Below, piece after piece: positions 25,532 through 34,043 of a DNA stretch of 64,000 bases. A program made the translations under genes and the position numbers. Position 1 is the first letter of the stretch. The number at the start of each line of letters is the position of its first letter. The DNA lies in NCBI GenBank assembly GCA_023388935.1, contig JAEWFG010000067.1:13514-77513 (forward strand), read 5' to 3'. Source of the DNA: Pseudomonadota bacterium (GTDB lineage Bacteria > Pseudomonadota > Alphaproteobacteria > Rhizobiales > Xanthobacteraceae). The notes under the pieces are model-generated. The model did not search any database. It saw only the letters and a list, made by a program, of their open reading frames with translations, and had not been told where the DNA came from.

Positions 25532-26323
25532 TCAGTCGATGATGTTATAGCCGCCGTCGATATAGAGTACCTCGCCCGTGATGAGCTTGGCGCCATCGAG
25601 AGCTAGGAAGGCGGTTGCATTGCCGACGTCCTCGATGCTGACAAGCCTTCGTGACGGCGCGTGTTCCTGCGCCTTGTCCATGAGCTCGTCGAACTCCGGG
25701 ATGCCCGATGCCGCGCGTGTCGCGAGCGGTCCGGGCGAGATCGCGTGAACGCGAATGCCTTTCGGTCCGAGCTCCGCTGCGATATAGCGCACCGCGGCCT
25801 CGAGCGCCGCTTTGGCAACGCCCATGACATTGTAGTTCTTCACCACGCGCTGACTGCCATAATAGGTCATGGTGAACATGGTCCCGCCGTCCTTCATCAG
25901 CGGCTCGGCCAGATGCGCCATCCGCATGAATGACCAGCACGATACGTCCATCGTCTTCTGGAAGCCCTCGCGATCGACATCGACCACGCGACCGTGCAGC
26001 GCCTCCTTCGGCGAAAAGGCGATGGAGTGAAGCAGGAAGTCGAGGCGGCCCCATTCCTTCTCGATCGTTTCGAACGCCTGCTCCATTTGTCCGTCGACCA
26101 TCACGTCAAGCGGCATGAAGAGCGGCGCCTCGAGCATCTCCGCCAGGGGCTGGACGTGCTTCTTCGCCTTCTCGTTCAGATACGTGACCGCAAGATCCGC
26201 TCCGAGGGCGCGGAACGCCTTTGCGCACCCCCAGGCGATCGACTGGTCGTTGGCGATGCCGACGATCAGACCCTTGCGCCCCTTGAGCGCGACCTTGGTC
26301 TCGGGAAACACTGGAATGCTCAT
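25532..26323 (-). CDS. fabI: Enoyl-[acyl-carrier-protein] reductase (NADH), FabI type
   Basis: A 263-residue SDR-fold enoyl reductase that completes the fatty-acid elongation cycle. The FabI-type nucleotide region GLIVGIANDQSIAWGCAKA and the active-site pattern Tyr164-Met167-Lys171 (KNYNVMGVAKAA) are both present. It is probably a second FabI, since a housekeeping copy is expected elsewhere. Its start overlaps the acetate kinase stop by 4 bases, so it is the last gene of the DUF3141-pta-ackA-fabI operon. There it could consume NADH by reducing enoyl-CoA or enoyl-ACP under low oxygen; that role is inference. Confidence 0.92.
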   Translation of the reverse strand: MSIPVFPETKVALKGRKGLIVGIANDQSIAWGCAKAFRALGADLAVTYLNEKAKKHVQPLAEMLEAPLFMPLDVMVDGQMEQAFETIEKEWGRLDFLLHSIAFSPKEALHGRVVDVDREGFQKTMDVSCWSFMRMAHLAEPLMKDGGTMFTMTYYGSQRVVKNYNVMGVAKAALEAAVRYIAAELGPKGIRVHAISPGPLATRAASGIPEFDELMDKAQEHAPSRRLVSIEDVGNATAFLALDGAKLITGEVLYIDGGYNIID

Positions 26324-27531
26324 GACGCGCTCTCTCGTTTCTGGCCAGGTTGATGCTTCCAGATCAGCGCCACGGTGTGCTGCGCGATCATAAGCTCTTC
26401 ATCGGTCGGCACGACATAGACGGGAACGCGGCTCTCGGCCGACGAAATCCTGCTCGCGTGCCTGCCGTTCTCGACCGGATCGAGAGCGACACCGAGCCAG
26501 GCGAGCCTTTCGGCGATCCGGGCGCGAATGGAGGACGAATTTTCCCCGATGCCGGCCGTAAATACGAAGGCGTCGAGCCCCTGAAGCGCGGCCGTCAGCA
26601 TCCCTGCATTGAGTCCGATCCGGTACGTGAAATAGTCGATGGCAAATGCGGCATGCGGATCCGCGCTGGCCTCCAGCTCCCGCATGTCGTTGCTGACGCC
26701 GGACAGGCCTTTCAGGCCGCACTCGCGGTACAGAAAGTCCTGGACGTTCGTTGCCGACATGCCTCTTTCGGCAATCAGGTAGAGCACCACGCCGGGATCA
26801 AGCTGACCCGGACGCGTTCCCATGGCGAGCCCGTCCAGCGCCGTAAAGCCCATCGTGCTCTCGACGCTCTTGCCGGCCTTCATCGCACACATCGAGGCCC
26901 CGCTTCCGAGATGAGCCACGATGACGCGGCCATTCGCGATCTCTGGCGCGATCCCGGGAAGCGCATTTGCGATGTACTCATAGGACAGCCCGTGAAATCC
27001 GTAGCGCCTTACGCCCTCTTCGTGGAACCGTCGCGGAATCGCGTAGTAATCCGCCAGCGCGCCGTGCGAGCGATGGAAGGCCGTGTCGAAACAGGCGACC
27101 TGCGGCAGGTTGGGCAGATTTGTCATGAGCGAGCGGATCGGCGCCAGATTGTGCGGCTGGTGCAAGGGCGCGAGTGACGCATAGCGTTCAAGCCGGGTGA
27201 CAACGCCGTGGTCGAGCACCACTGGTCGGTCGTAGTCCGGGCCACCGTGAACCACGCGGTGGCCAACGGCCAGCGGCGTAATCCGCTGGTCGTCCCTCAA
27301 CCAATCGCCGGCCACCTGCAGCGCTGCGGGCACATCCCGGACGCTCTCGACCGGAAAGTCGCGATCGACGAGTTTTTCGCCCTTCACGTTCGCGGCACGC
27401 ATTCTCGGGCGGCTGCCAATGCCATCGACCTGTCCTTTGATCTGCCGCTCAGGCCGACCGTCACCATCGAGCGCGAAGATCTGGAACTTCACGCTCGACG
27501 AACCGGCATTGACGACCAGGATCGTATCCAT
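26320..27531 (-). CDS. ackA: Acetate kinase
   Basis: A 403-residue acetate/propionate kinase making ATP and acetate from acetyl phosphate. The N-terminal phosphate motif VVNAGSSSVKFQIF, the GHRVVHGG loop, the HLGSGASMCAMK loop and FTAGIGENS near the C-terminus are all intact. The frame is open further upstream, but ATG 27531 starts at the conserved MDTILVVNAG and follows the phosphotransacetylase stop by 5 bases. Coupled to pta, it gives substrate-level ATP when respiration is limited, in agreement with the FixK box at the operon's head. Confidence 0.95.
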   Translation of the reverse strand: MDTILVVNAGSSSVKFQIFALDGDGRPERQIKGQVDGIGSRPRMRAANVKGEKLVDRDFPVESVRDVPAALQVAGDWLRDDQRITPLAVGHRVVHGGPDYDRPVVLDHGVVTRLERYASLAPLHQPHNLAPIRSLMTNLPNLPQVACFDTAFHRSHGALADYYAIPRRFHEEGVRRYGFHGLSYEYIANALPGIAPEIANGRVIVAHLGSGASMCAMKAGKSVESTMGFTALDGLAMGTRPGQLDPGVVLYLIAERGMSATNVQDFLYRECGLKGLSGVSNDMRELEASADPHAAFAIDYFTYRIGLNAGMLTAALQGLDAFVFTAGIGENSSSIRARIAERLAWLGVALDPVENGRHASRISSAESRVPVYVVPTDEELMIAQHTVALIWKHQPGQKRESAS

Positions 27532-27536
27532 CGCGT

Positions 27537-28499
27537 TTACGCCACGGCTGCCGCGCGGCGCCGGCGGGCATGGGCATAGAGCGTCGCGACAGCGCAAGAC
27601 GCCATGCGCGCGCGCAACGAGTCCGAACGCGAGGTCAGAATAATGGGGACCCGGGCCCCGAGCACAATGCCGGCGCCATCCGCCTTGGCGAAATAAGCCA
27701 AATTCTTGGCGAGCATGTTGCCTGCCTCGAGGTCCGGCACGACGAGGATCTGGGCGCGGCCTGCGACTTCCGATTTGATCCCCTTGATCCTGGCAGCCTC
27801 CATGTCCACCGCATTGTCGAATGCGAGCGGACCATCGAGCAGTCCGCCGGTGATTTGCCCGCGATCCGCCATCTTGCAAAGCGCGGCTGCTTCGATCGTG
27901 GACGGGATCTTGGCAGTCACGGTTTCGACCGCCGACAGGATCGCCACGCGCGGCAGGGTGCCGAAGCCGGCCTGCACGAAAAGGTCGATTGCATTCTGGA
28001 TGATGTCGCGCTTGCAATCGAGGTCCGGGAAAATATTGATCGCGGCGTCGGTGACGAAGATCGTCTCCGCATAGGTTGGGACGTCCATGACGAAGACGTG
28101 GCTGATGCGGCGTTCGGTACGCAGCCCCGTCTTCGCAGTCACGCTCCGCATCAATTCGTCGGTGTGAAGGCTGCCTTTCATCAGGAGCTCGGCTTTGGCT
28201 TCGTGGATCATCTCCACTGCCTTGGCCGCGGCCGCCTCGCTGTGCGGTGCATCGACGATCTCAAAGCGGCTGATGTCGATGCCGTGCTTGGACGCGGCAT
28301 CCTTGATCTTCTGGATCGGCCCAACCAGGATTGGCTTGATGAGGCCGGCGTCAGTCGCCTCGACGACGCCGCGCAGCGAAGTCTCGTCGCAGGGATGTAC
28401 CACCAGCGTCGTTGCGGGCGGAATCGTCTTGGCCATGGCGATCAAGCGATCGTATTTCCTCGGATGGGCTTCACCCACGTCAACCGGCTGTGCGCTCAT
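27537..28499 (-). CDS. Phosphate acetyl/butyryltransferase
   Basis: A 320-residue PTA/PTB-family enzyme that swaps CoA for phosphate on acetyl-CoA (or butyryl-CoA) to give the acyl phosphate used by the kinase next door. Typical segments are ELLMKGSLHTDELMRSV, HVFVMDVPTYAETIFVTDAAINI and PDLEAGNMLAKNL. ATG 28499 is chosen; the longer frame to 28670 overlaps the upstream gene and reads as random basic sequence. The length is that of the short PTB/EutD-like form without a DRTGG regulatory domain. Acetyl versus butyryl use cannot be decided from motifs. Confidence 0.9.
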   Translation of the reverse strand: MSAQPVDVGEAHPRKYDRLIAMAKTIPPATTLVVHPCDETSLRGVVEATDAGLIKPILVGPIQKIKDAASKHGIDISRFEIVDAPHSEAAAAKAVEMIHEAKAELLMKGSLHTDELMRSVTAKTGLRTERRISHVFVMDVPTYAETIFVTDAAINIFPDLDCKRDIIQNAIDLFVQAGFGTLPRVAILSAVETVTAKIPSTIEAAALCKMADRGQITGGLLDGPLAFDNAVDMEAARIKGIKSEVAGRAQILVVPDLEAGNMLAKNLAYFAKADGAGIVLGARVPIILTSRSDSLRARMASCAVATLYAHARRRRAAAVA

Positions 28500-28527
28500 C
28501 GCTCGACTCCCTGGATCCTGAGAAACC

Positions 28528-30735
28528 TCATGACGCCTTTGCCTGAGGACGAAAGGAGCTCTCGGGCGCATCCTTGCCGAGACCGAACAGATCCGCGACG
28601 CGCACCAGGCGATCTCTGGTTTCGCCGGAGATTTCTCCGGTCGCCGACAGCACCTCACGGATGGCGGCAAAGACCTTACGGCGCGCGTCCATGTCCTGCG
28701 GCAGCATTCCCGGAATGGCCGCCAGGGCCGCCTCCTGGTCCAGCAGCAGCATGAAGAACTGCTCCCGCACCAGGATCTTGAACTCGGCGACGGTCAGACG
28801 CGATCCCGCATCGTCCTTCCGCAACCGCCGCAGTGCCTCGAGGCTCCTTTCGTCGACCATGCCGCGCGCCATGCCGACATAAAGCAGCGCCCGGAGTCCG
28901 CACTCGCGCAGGCCGCCATTTGAAATCTTCGCCTTCAATTCGGCGATGCGCGCATCGAGAGCCTTGCGATGCTCCGCCGACATCTCCGGATGGGGCGACG
29001 GATCGGCATTCGGGTCGATGCCGACGGCCGCCTGCAATACGGGCGAGCCGTAGAGCGCCAGGAACATCGATTCACTCATCGCTTCCTGCGTATCGCGCCA
29101 CTTGTCGAGCGCGCTGACAATGCCCTCGGACATCGCTTCCTGGGCTTTCAGGAAAGGATTGCCTGTCGCGGCCGGCTTGCGGTGCTCGCGGATGGTTTCC
29201 GCCTCCTTGGCAACGCCCTTCATCAGCGGACCCTCGCCACCGAAGATCTCATAGCTGAGACGCAGCGGATGGAGCTTGCGCATCCAGCTCGCCATCTGCG
29301 GCGTCGTCATGGCGCGCACCCAGGGCTGGACGAAAGTCCGGTAGTTGGCGAGATTGATCTCCGATACTTTCTTGGCGGTCGCAAAGCGCCGTTCGTCCTC
29401 GGGTGAATTCCCGCCAAGCGCGCGCAGATCGTCGAGGGTGCGCTGTTCGCAGCGCATGATCCATTTCCCGTGTGCCAGGTCGGGATTGGTGGTGTCCTCG
29501 GATTTCGCCAGGAAGGTCGCCTCGTAAAGTCCCGGCGGCAGCACGTCGATCAGGTCTATGTTGCTGGAGAACTCGGCGTGTTCCTTCTTGGCGACGCCGC
29601 CGGAGACGAAGATCCCGAGATGGCCAACGGTCTCGTGCACGGTGTAGACGATGGTCTGGCCGTAGTACCGGATCTCGTCGGTGCTCTTGTAGAGATCGAG
29701 GATCCAGTCGAGCGCCTGCTGCGGCGGCGTGATGTTGTCGCCCTTGGAGCAGAACACCACGATCGGCGAGCGAATCTTGCGGAGATCGACGACCTCGCCG
29801 TCCGAGGTCTTGATCCGTCCGGCCGCGAGGTTGTTACCGACGAACAACTCGTCGACGATGAACTGGATCTCCTCGGCGTTGAGATTGACATGACCGCCCC
29901 ACCAGCGCTCGAACTCGAGATAGCGATCGGCCTCGGTGTCCACCTTTGAATAGACGTTGTACTGCTTGGTCCAGAGCGTGTTCGACGGATTCATGTTCTC
30001 GAAATTCTGGACCAGCCAGGCTCCGTCGAACTTGCCCCCGCCCAGATCGCTGGTGAGCGCGGTGAGCCAACTTCCGCCCAGGAGGCCTCCGGAATAGCGC
30101 ATCGGAAACTTGCCGCGGACGCCGGCCCAATATGACAGCGGCGCGCCGGCAATGATGACCGGGCCGAACAATTCGGGTTGCAGCGACGCGAGGATCATCA
30201 CGGCCCAGCCGGCCTGGCAGTTGCCGATCACGCAGGGCTTGCCGTCAGCCTCCGGATGCAGCGCGATCACTTTTGCGATAAAGGTGCCTTCGGCGCGGGC
30301 AATGTCCTCAATGGTCTGTCCCGGCATCGGCTCCGGTGTGAAGCCGATGAAATAGCAGGGGTGGCCGGCCTTCATCGCGACGCCGATCTCGCTGTCGGCC
30401 TTGAACCCACCGATGCCCGGACCATGACCGGCCCTCGGATCGATGACGACAAAGGGACGCCGTGTGGCGTCGATCTCGACACCGGCTGGTGGCTTGACGC
30501 GCACCAGCCCATAGTTCACCGGCCGTTTCAGGGTGCGTCCATCCGCGATCAACTCGACCTCATAGTTGAGAACGTGCGGGACGGTTTCGGCGAGATGCTC
30601 GCGATATTGCTCGCCGCGGCGGCGCAGAACGTCCATGAACAGGACGCTGCGCTGGCCGCTATCGAGCAGATATTCAAATGCGGATGCAAAAATACCGGGC
30701 ACCGCTTCGCCTGGATTTGCTGGCTTTTCCGTCAT
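28528..30735 (-). CDS. DUF3141 protein with a PhaC-like alpha/beta-hydrolase triad
   Basis: A 735-residue cytoplasmic protein I recognise as DUF3141, often loosely called PHA synthase-like. An alpha/beta-hydrolase core (about residues 90-400) has nucleophile Cys173 in GNCQAGW, Asp333 in SKGDNITPP and His372 in VGHLGIFVSGG. This Cys-Asp-His set is laid out like that of the PHA synthase at 21020. A helical C-terminal half (400-735) has no match I know. It is the first gene of the DUF3141-pta-ackA-fabI operon, 28 bases before pta, with a FixK box 59 bases upstream. It might polymerise, transfer or hydrolyse acyl-CoA; the activity is unknown to me. Confidence 0.82.
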   Translation of the reverse strand: MTEKPANPGEAVPGIFASAFEYLLDSGQRSVLFMDVLRRRGEQYREHLAETVPHVLNYEVELIADGRTLKRPVNYGLVRVKPPAGVEIDATRRPFVVIDPRAGHGPGIGGFKADSEIGVAMKAGHPCYFIGFTPEPMPGQTIEDIARAEGTFIAKVIALHPEADGKPCVIGNCQAGWAVMILASLQPELFGPVIIAGAPLSYWAGVRGKFPMRYSGGLLGGSWLTALTSDLGGGKFDGAWLVQNFENMNPSNTLWTKQYNVYSKVDTEADRYLEFERWWGGHVNLNAEEIQFIVDELFVGNNLAAGRIKTSDGEVVDLRKIRSPIVVFCSKGDNITPPQQALDWILDLYKSTDEIRYYGQTIVYTVHETVGHLGIFVSGGVAKKEHAEFSSNIDLIDVLPPGLYEATFLAKSEDTTNPDLAHGKWIMRCEQRTLDDLRALGGNSPEDERRFATAKKVSEINLANYRTFVQPWVRAMTTPQMASWMRKLHPLRLSYEIFGGEGPLMKGVAKEAETIREHRKPAATGNPFLKAQEAMSEGIVSALDKWRDTQEAMSESMFLALYGSPVLQAAVGIDPNADPSPHPEMSAEHRKALDARIAELKAKISNGGLRECGLRALLYVGMARGMVDERSLEALRRLRKDDAGSRLTVAEFKILVREQFFMLLLDQEAALAAIPGMLPQDMDARRKVFAAIREVLSATGEISGETRDRLVRVADLFGLGKDAPESSFRPQAKAS

Positions 30736-30793
30736 GGAATTGTCATCCTTGAGCCTGCTAACTTGAACGATGATCGGCCGGGCAGACGAACCA

Positions 30794-30807
30794 TTGATCT
30801 AAGTCAA
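30794..30807. promoter_or_regulatory. FixK/FNR-type box between DUF3141 and GNAT genes
   Basis: TTGA-TCTAAG-TCAA, a perfect TTGA-N6-TCAA palindrome, lies centrally in the 124-base gap between two divergent genes. Predicted start points about 40 bases either side of its centre fall near 30841 (19 bases before the GNAT start) and 30760 (25 bases before the DUF3141 start). One box could therefore serve both promoters. Confidence 0.78.
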
Positions 30808-30859
30808 GCATGCGGGGCGACGGCCGCCGATCTCATCCTGCAAGCCAGCGAGATGCGCG

Positions 30860-31378
30860 ATGACGCCAGCCACCTATTCCGCAAGGGAACAGCTCAGGGA
30901 TGGACGACCGGTCCACATCCGCGCACTGAAGCCGGACGACGAAGCCGGCATGCTCGCCGCAATCGACCACACCAACACCGAGTCGCTGCGGCGTCGCTTC
31001 TTCGTCACAAAGCGCAATTTTTCAGCCAAAGAGAAGGCCTTCTTTCTCAACGTCGATTTCGTCAAGCATGTCGCGCTGGTCGCAGTCGTCGAGGATGAAG
31101 GCGGATCAACCATCGTCGGCGGCTGCCGTTATATCGTCACGGAACCGGGCGAGGCCGAGGTCGCCTTTGTCGTTATCGACGCGTATCAGGGACAAGGGAT
31201 CGGCACGATGCTGACGTCGCATCTGGTGGGCCTGGCGCGCGCAGCCGGACTCAAGGAACTCGCGGCTGATGTGCTGCATGAGAACACCGCCATGCGTAAG
31301 GTGCTCAGCAAATGCGGCTTTCAGACCGGCCGCAGCGCCGATCCGCAAGTCGTTCACCTGACGCTGGCGCTCACGTGA
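30860..31378 (+). CDS. GNAT-family N-acetyltransferase
   Basis: A 172-residue acetyltransferase using acetyl-CoA. The cofactor loop is in DAYQGQGIGTMLTSHL (motif A, near residue 110), and the C-terminal ENTAMRKVLSKCGFQ is the usual motif B helix. The N-terminus REQLRDGRPVHIRALKPDDE is typical of the domain fused to Pat-type protein acetyltransferases. It shares a FixK box with the divergent acetate operon, so acetyl-CoA- or acetyl-phosphate-linked protein acetylation is an attractive role, but the target is unknown. Confidence 0.85.
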   Translation: MTPATYSAREQLRDGRPVHIRALKPDDEAGMLAAIDHTNTESLRRRFFVTKRNFSAKEKAFFLNVDFVKHVALVAVVEDEGGSTIVGGCRYIVTEPGEAEVAFVVIDAYQGQGIGTMLTSHLVGLARAAGLKELAADVLHENTAMRKVLSKCGFQTGRSADPQVVHLTLALT

Positions 31379-31419
31379 AACCGGTACCTACCGTCTTTCC
31401 CAATCAATTCCGGAAGTTT

Positions 31420-32028
31420 CTATTTCTGCCTCGCTAGAAAGGTTCGCAATATTTCGGCGAGACGGTCCGGTGCAGTCTGCGGGGGCATGAAGCCGAGATA
31501 CTCTCCGTCACGGCCCATAAGATAAATGACGCCCGAATGATCGATCGTGTACTCGCCAGTCCGCTGGTCCTTCGCCTTTGTATAGAAGGCCTTGTAGGAA
31601 TTGGCGACTTTTCGGATCTCGTCGGGCGGACCGGTCAAACCGATCAGACTGGGATGGAAGGCGGAGATGTATTCGGCCAGCACGCTGTTGTCGCGCTCGG
31701 GATCGATCGTGATGAAGATCGGCTGCACGTCGGCCGCCAAGGGACCAAGCTGATCAAGCGCCACTGTAATGGCCTGCAGATCCGCAGGGCAGACATCGGG
31801 GCAATACGTATAGCCGAAATATATGATCATGAGCTTGCCGCGAAATTCGCGGTCGCTGCGCAGCTTGCCTGTCTGATCAATCAGAGCGAACGGCCCGCCA
31901 ATCGGGCCGCGGCCGTACATCAGATCATCCATCATCTGCGCAGCGGAGGGCTGCCCGGCCGCCGCAAGTGAACTCCAGGCGATCAGCCACCCCGTGAGTA
32001 GCAGCGCGGAACCCCGCAGAGTGGTCAT
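31420..32028 (-). CDS. SCO1/SenC-family copper protein
   Basis: A 202-residue thioredoxin-fold protein with an N-terminal signal sequence or anchor (LLLTGWLIAWSSLAAA). The copper-binding CxxxC is in TYCPDVCP and the distal His in IDHSGV, the full metal set of SCO proteins that build the CuA centre of cytochrome oxidase or move electrons in the periplasm. It follows the metallo-beta-lactamase-fold gene by 12 bases, so they form an operon. A respiratory role next to a low-oxygen island is plausible. Confidence 0.9.
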   Translation of the reverse strand: MTTLRGSALLLTGWLIAWSSLAAAGQPSAAQMMDDLMYGRGPIGGPFALIDQTGKLRSDREFRGKLMIIYFGYTYCPDVCPADLQAITVALDQLGPLAADVQPIFITIDPERDNSVLAEYISAFHPSLIGLTGPPDEIRKVANSYKAFYTKAKDQRTGEYTIDHSGVIYLMGRDGEYLGFMPPQTAPDRLAEILRTFLARQK

Positions 32029-32040
32029 GGGCGACCCGGA

Positions 32041-33150
32041 TCAGACACCGAAGGTTATGCGACTGCCCGTGGTCGTGGTGAGCACTTTGCCCGGCATCTG
32101 CCGCATCGCTTCCTCGGTGAAATTGAGCCCGCTGCAGTGCATAGGGATCAGCACATCCGGGCTCAGCTTGGCGATCTCGCCGACCACGAGCTTCAAATAG
32201 TCGGCTGGCGCGGGCCCGAGATGAAAGCCGCCCATGATGGCGTGGACCTTCTCGACGCCCGAGACTTCCATGGCCTGTCGCACCGAATTGACGATACCAA
32301 CGTGACCACAGGACGAGATCACGATTAGCCCCTTGTCCTTCAGGTTGAAGCAAGTCGCGTGCTCATGGATATGCTCATCCGGCACGATCTTGCCTTCCAT
32401 TTCCGCGGGCAGATAGTGGCTGGCATTGCAGCCGGCACCATCCTTGAGCTTGAACTCCACGAGCGAGTTCGGCAGCACTTTCTCGATGCTGTTACGCTTG
32501 ATCTTTCCGGTCGTGAAGGCCTGGCCGCCGATCACCATCGGCTGCTCGCACAATACGACTTTCACATTCCGCTTGGCGAGATCGCGGCGATCGAGCATGC
32601 CGAAATCGCTCAATTCGCCCTGCGCGCCCATCCGAACGTAGCGCTGACAGAAATTGTCTTCGCCACCGGCATACATTGTGAGGTCGGCCGGCAAATTCTT
32701 GCGGTGCCTTTCCAGGAACCCAAGCAGGCCGCCCCAGTGGTCGAAATGGCCGTGGCTCATGATCAAGGCATCGATCCTGGAGGGATCGACGTTGAGCAAT
32801 TCCATGTTGCCGTTGATCGTTTCCGGTGTCCAACCGAAATCGAGCAGGAAGGTGCGCTTTTCATCCCCGCGCTGTGGCTCCAGATACAGCGAAAGCCCCC
32901 ACTCGCTGTGCAGCGGACGCTTGCTGTCCGAGGAGCGCCCCGGCTCGGTCTTGACCCCGTTGACGGCCTGGGGTTTGAAAAAGATGTCGCTCGCGCTGTC
33001 GACGAGCACGCGGACGCTGAGCTTGTCTATCGTAGGCACCTCGATCGGCCCCGCCTTTGCCACCTCCATGCAGGAGAAGCTGCTTGCAGCGGCCGTGAGC
33101 GTCAGGCCAGCGGAGAATTTCAAAGCATCACGTCGGCTGAAATCGATCAT
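32041..33150 (-). CDS. Tat-exported metallo-beta-lactamase-fold hydrolase
   Basis: A 369-residue exported protein with a twin-arginine signal (SRRDALKFSAGLTLTAAA). The MBL metal motif is HGHFDHWGG; further possible metal ligands are His in SSCGHVGIVN and in MHCSGLNF. The layout is that of proteins annotated as dihydropterin-aminobenzene phosphate synthase-like MBL enzymes, a loose label that fixes no substrate. ATG 33150 has GGGAGG six bases upstream. Tat export implies it folds with its metals before crossing the membrane. It is the first gene of a pair with the SCO protein. Confidence 0.85.
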   Translation of the reverse strand: MIDFSRRDALKFSAGLTLTAAASSFSCMEVAKAGPIEVPTIDKLSVRVLVDSASDIFFKPQAVNGVKTEPGRSSDSKRPLHSEWGLSLYLEPQRGDEKRTFLLDFGWTPETINGNMELLNVDPSRIDALIMSHGHFDHWGGLLGFLERHRKNLPADLTMYAGGEDNFCQRYVRMGAQGELSDFGMLDRRDLAKRNVKVVLCEQPMVIGGQAFTTGKIKRNSIEKVLPNSLVEFKLKDGAGCNASHYLPAEMEGKIVPDEHIHEHATCFNLKDKGLIVISSCGHVGIVNSVRQAMEVSGVEKVHAIMGGFHLGPAPADYLKLVVGEIAKLSPDVLIPMHCSGLNFTEEAMRQMPGKVLTTTTGSRITFGV

Positions 33151-33436
33151 GAGCAACCTCCCTTTGTCGGCAATTGGCGACTAAATTAAAAAATTATTTT
33201 CTGATTACAGGCCAGATCTAATTGCTTTGTCAACGCTCCGGCTCTTCGCGCAGACAGGCGCCTAGGGGTCACCCATCCAATATCGAATGGATTTTGCCCG
33301 CGAGCATCCCAGTCTCTGCCCGAGGAACGGATGGAGCTCGATAAACTTATGGCGGTCGCAACCTGCCCCTTGATGTCGGCCGCCTTGTCTCTCGCCTCCG
33401 ATTGCGTTGGGAGGAGATGCCGACTAGGAAGGTCGG

Positions 33437-34015
33437 ATGAGCATCGAATCTCCTCCGCAGTGGCTCAACGAAGATCCGCCACCTCCCCTGCCCGCGCGAC
33501 GACGCCGATGGCCGTTCGTCCTGCTGTTTATCTTCGTCCCTGCCCTCGCCGCGGGCGCTTACGTGTGGACGAATATCGATCAGCTCAGCCAGTATGCCGG
33601 GCATGCGGCGCCTGACGACAAGCCTGTATCCGGCGACCAGGCGGTGATGACCGACCTGCTGGCCGCGCAGCAGAAGGCGAGCGAGGACCTCGCGGCGCTC
33701 GATCGCGCGGTCGCCGACCAGCAGGAGCAGCTCAAGACGATCGTGGATCAGCTCGCGGGCCTGACTTCGCAGATCGACGCGCTGAAGAACGCAGCCGCTC
33801 CGCCACCGGTGGTCCCGCCGCCACCACCGGTCGCCCTCGTGCAGCCTCCGGCGCCGTCGCTAACCGCTCCGCCACCGCTCGCCAGCGCACAGCCTCCTGC
33901 GCCCGCGCGAGCCGCCCCGAAGCCGAAGAAGCCGCCGCGGCCCGCGCCTCCGGCAGGCCCCATCTCGGTCGGTGGCGCGCCGTTGAACACGACCCCGGTC
34001 GCCGGGGCTCAGTGA
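33437..34015 (+). CDS. Membrane-anchored proline-rich protein
   Basis: A 192-residue protein. After a Pro-rich, basic cytoplasmic start comes one transmembrane segment (WPFVLLFIFVPALAAGAYVW, about residues 26-45). A coiled-coil-like stretch follows (about 70-120, with Gln/Leu/Asp repeats), then a long Pro/Ala-rich periplasmic tail with several PPPP runs. This resembles TonB- or envelope-spanning linkers, but no TonB C-terminal domain is present. The function is unknown. It stands alone between minus-strand genes. Confidence 0.72.
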   Translation: MSIESPPQWLNEDPPPPLPARRRRWPFVLLFIFVPALAAGAYVWTNIDQLSQYAGHAAPDDKPVSGDQAVMTDLLAAQQKASEDLAALDRAVADQQEQLKTIVDQLAGLTSQIDALKNAAAPPPVVPPPPPVALVQPPAPSLTAPPPLASAQPPAPARAAPKPKKPPRPAPPAGPISVGGAPLNTTPVAGAQ

Positions 34016-34043
34016 AGCCGGAAGTTTGCTGGAACGGGCCCTC

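Noticed and set aside
27532..28017. N-terminal extension of acetate kinase
   Set aside because: It overlaps the phosphotransacetylase gene; the protein clearly begins at MDTILVVNAG.
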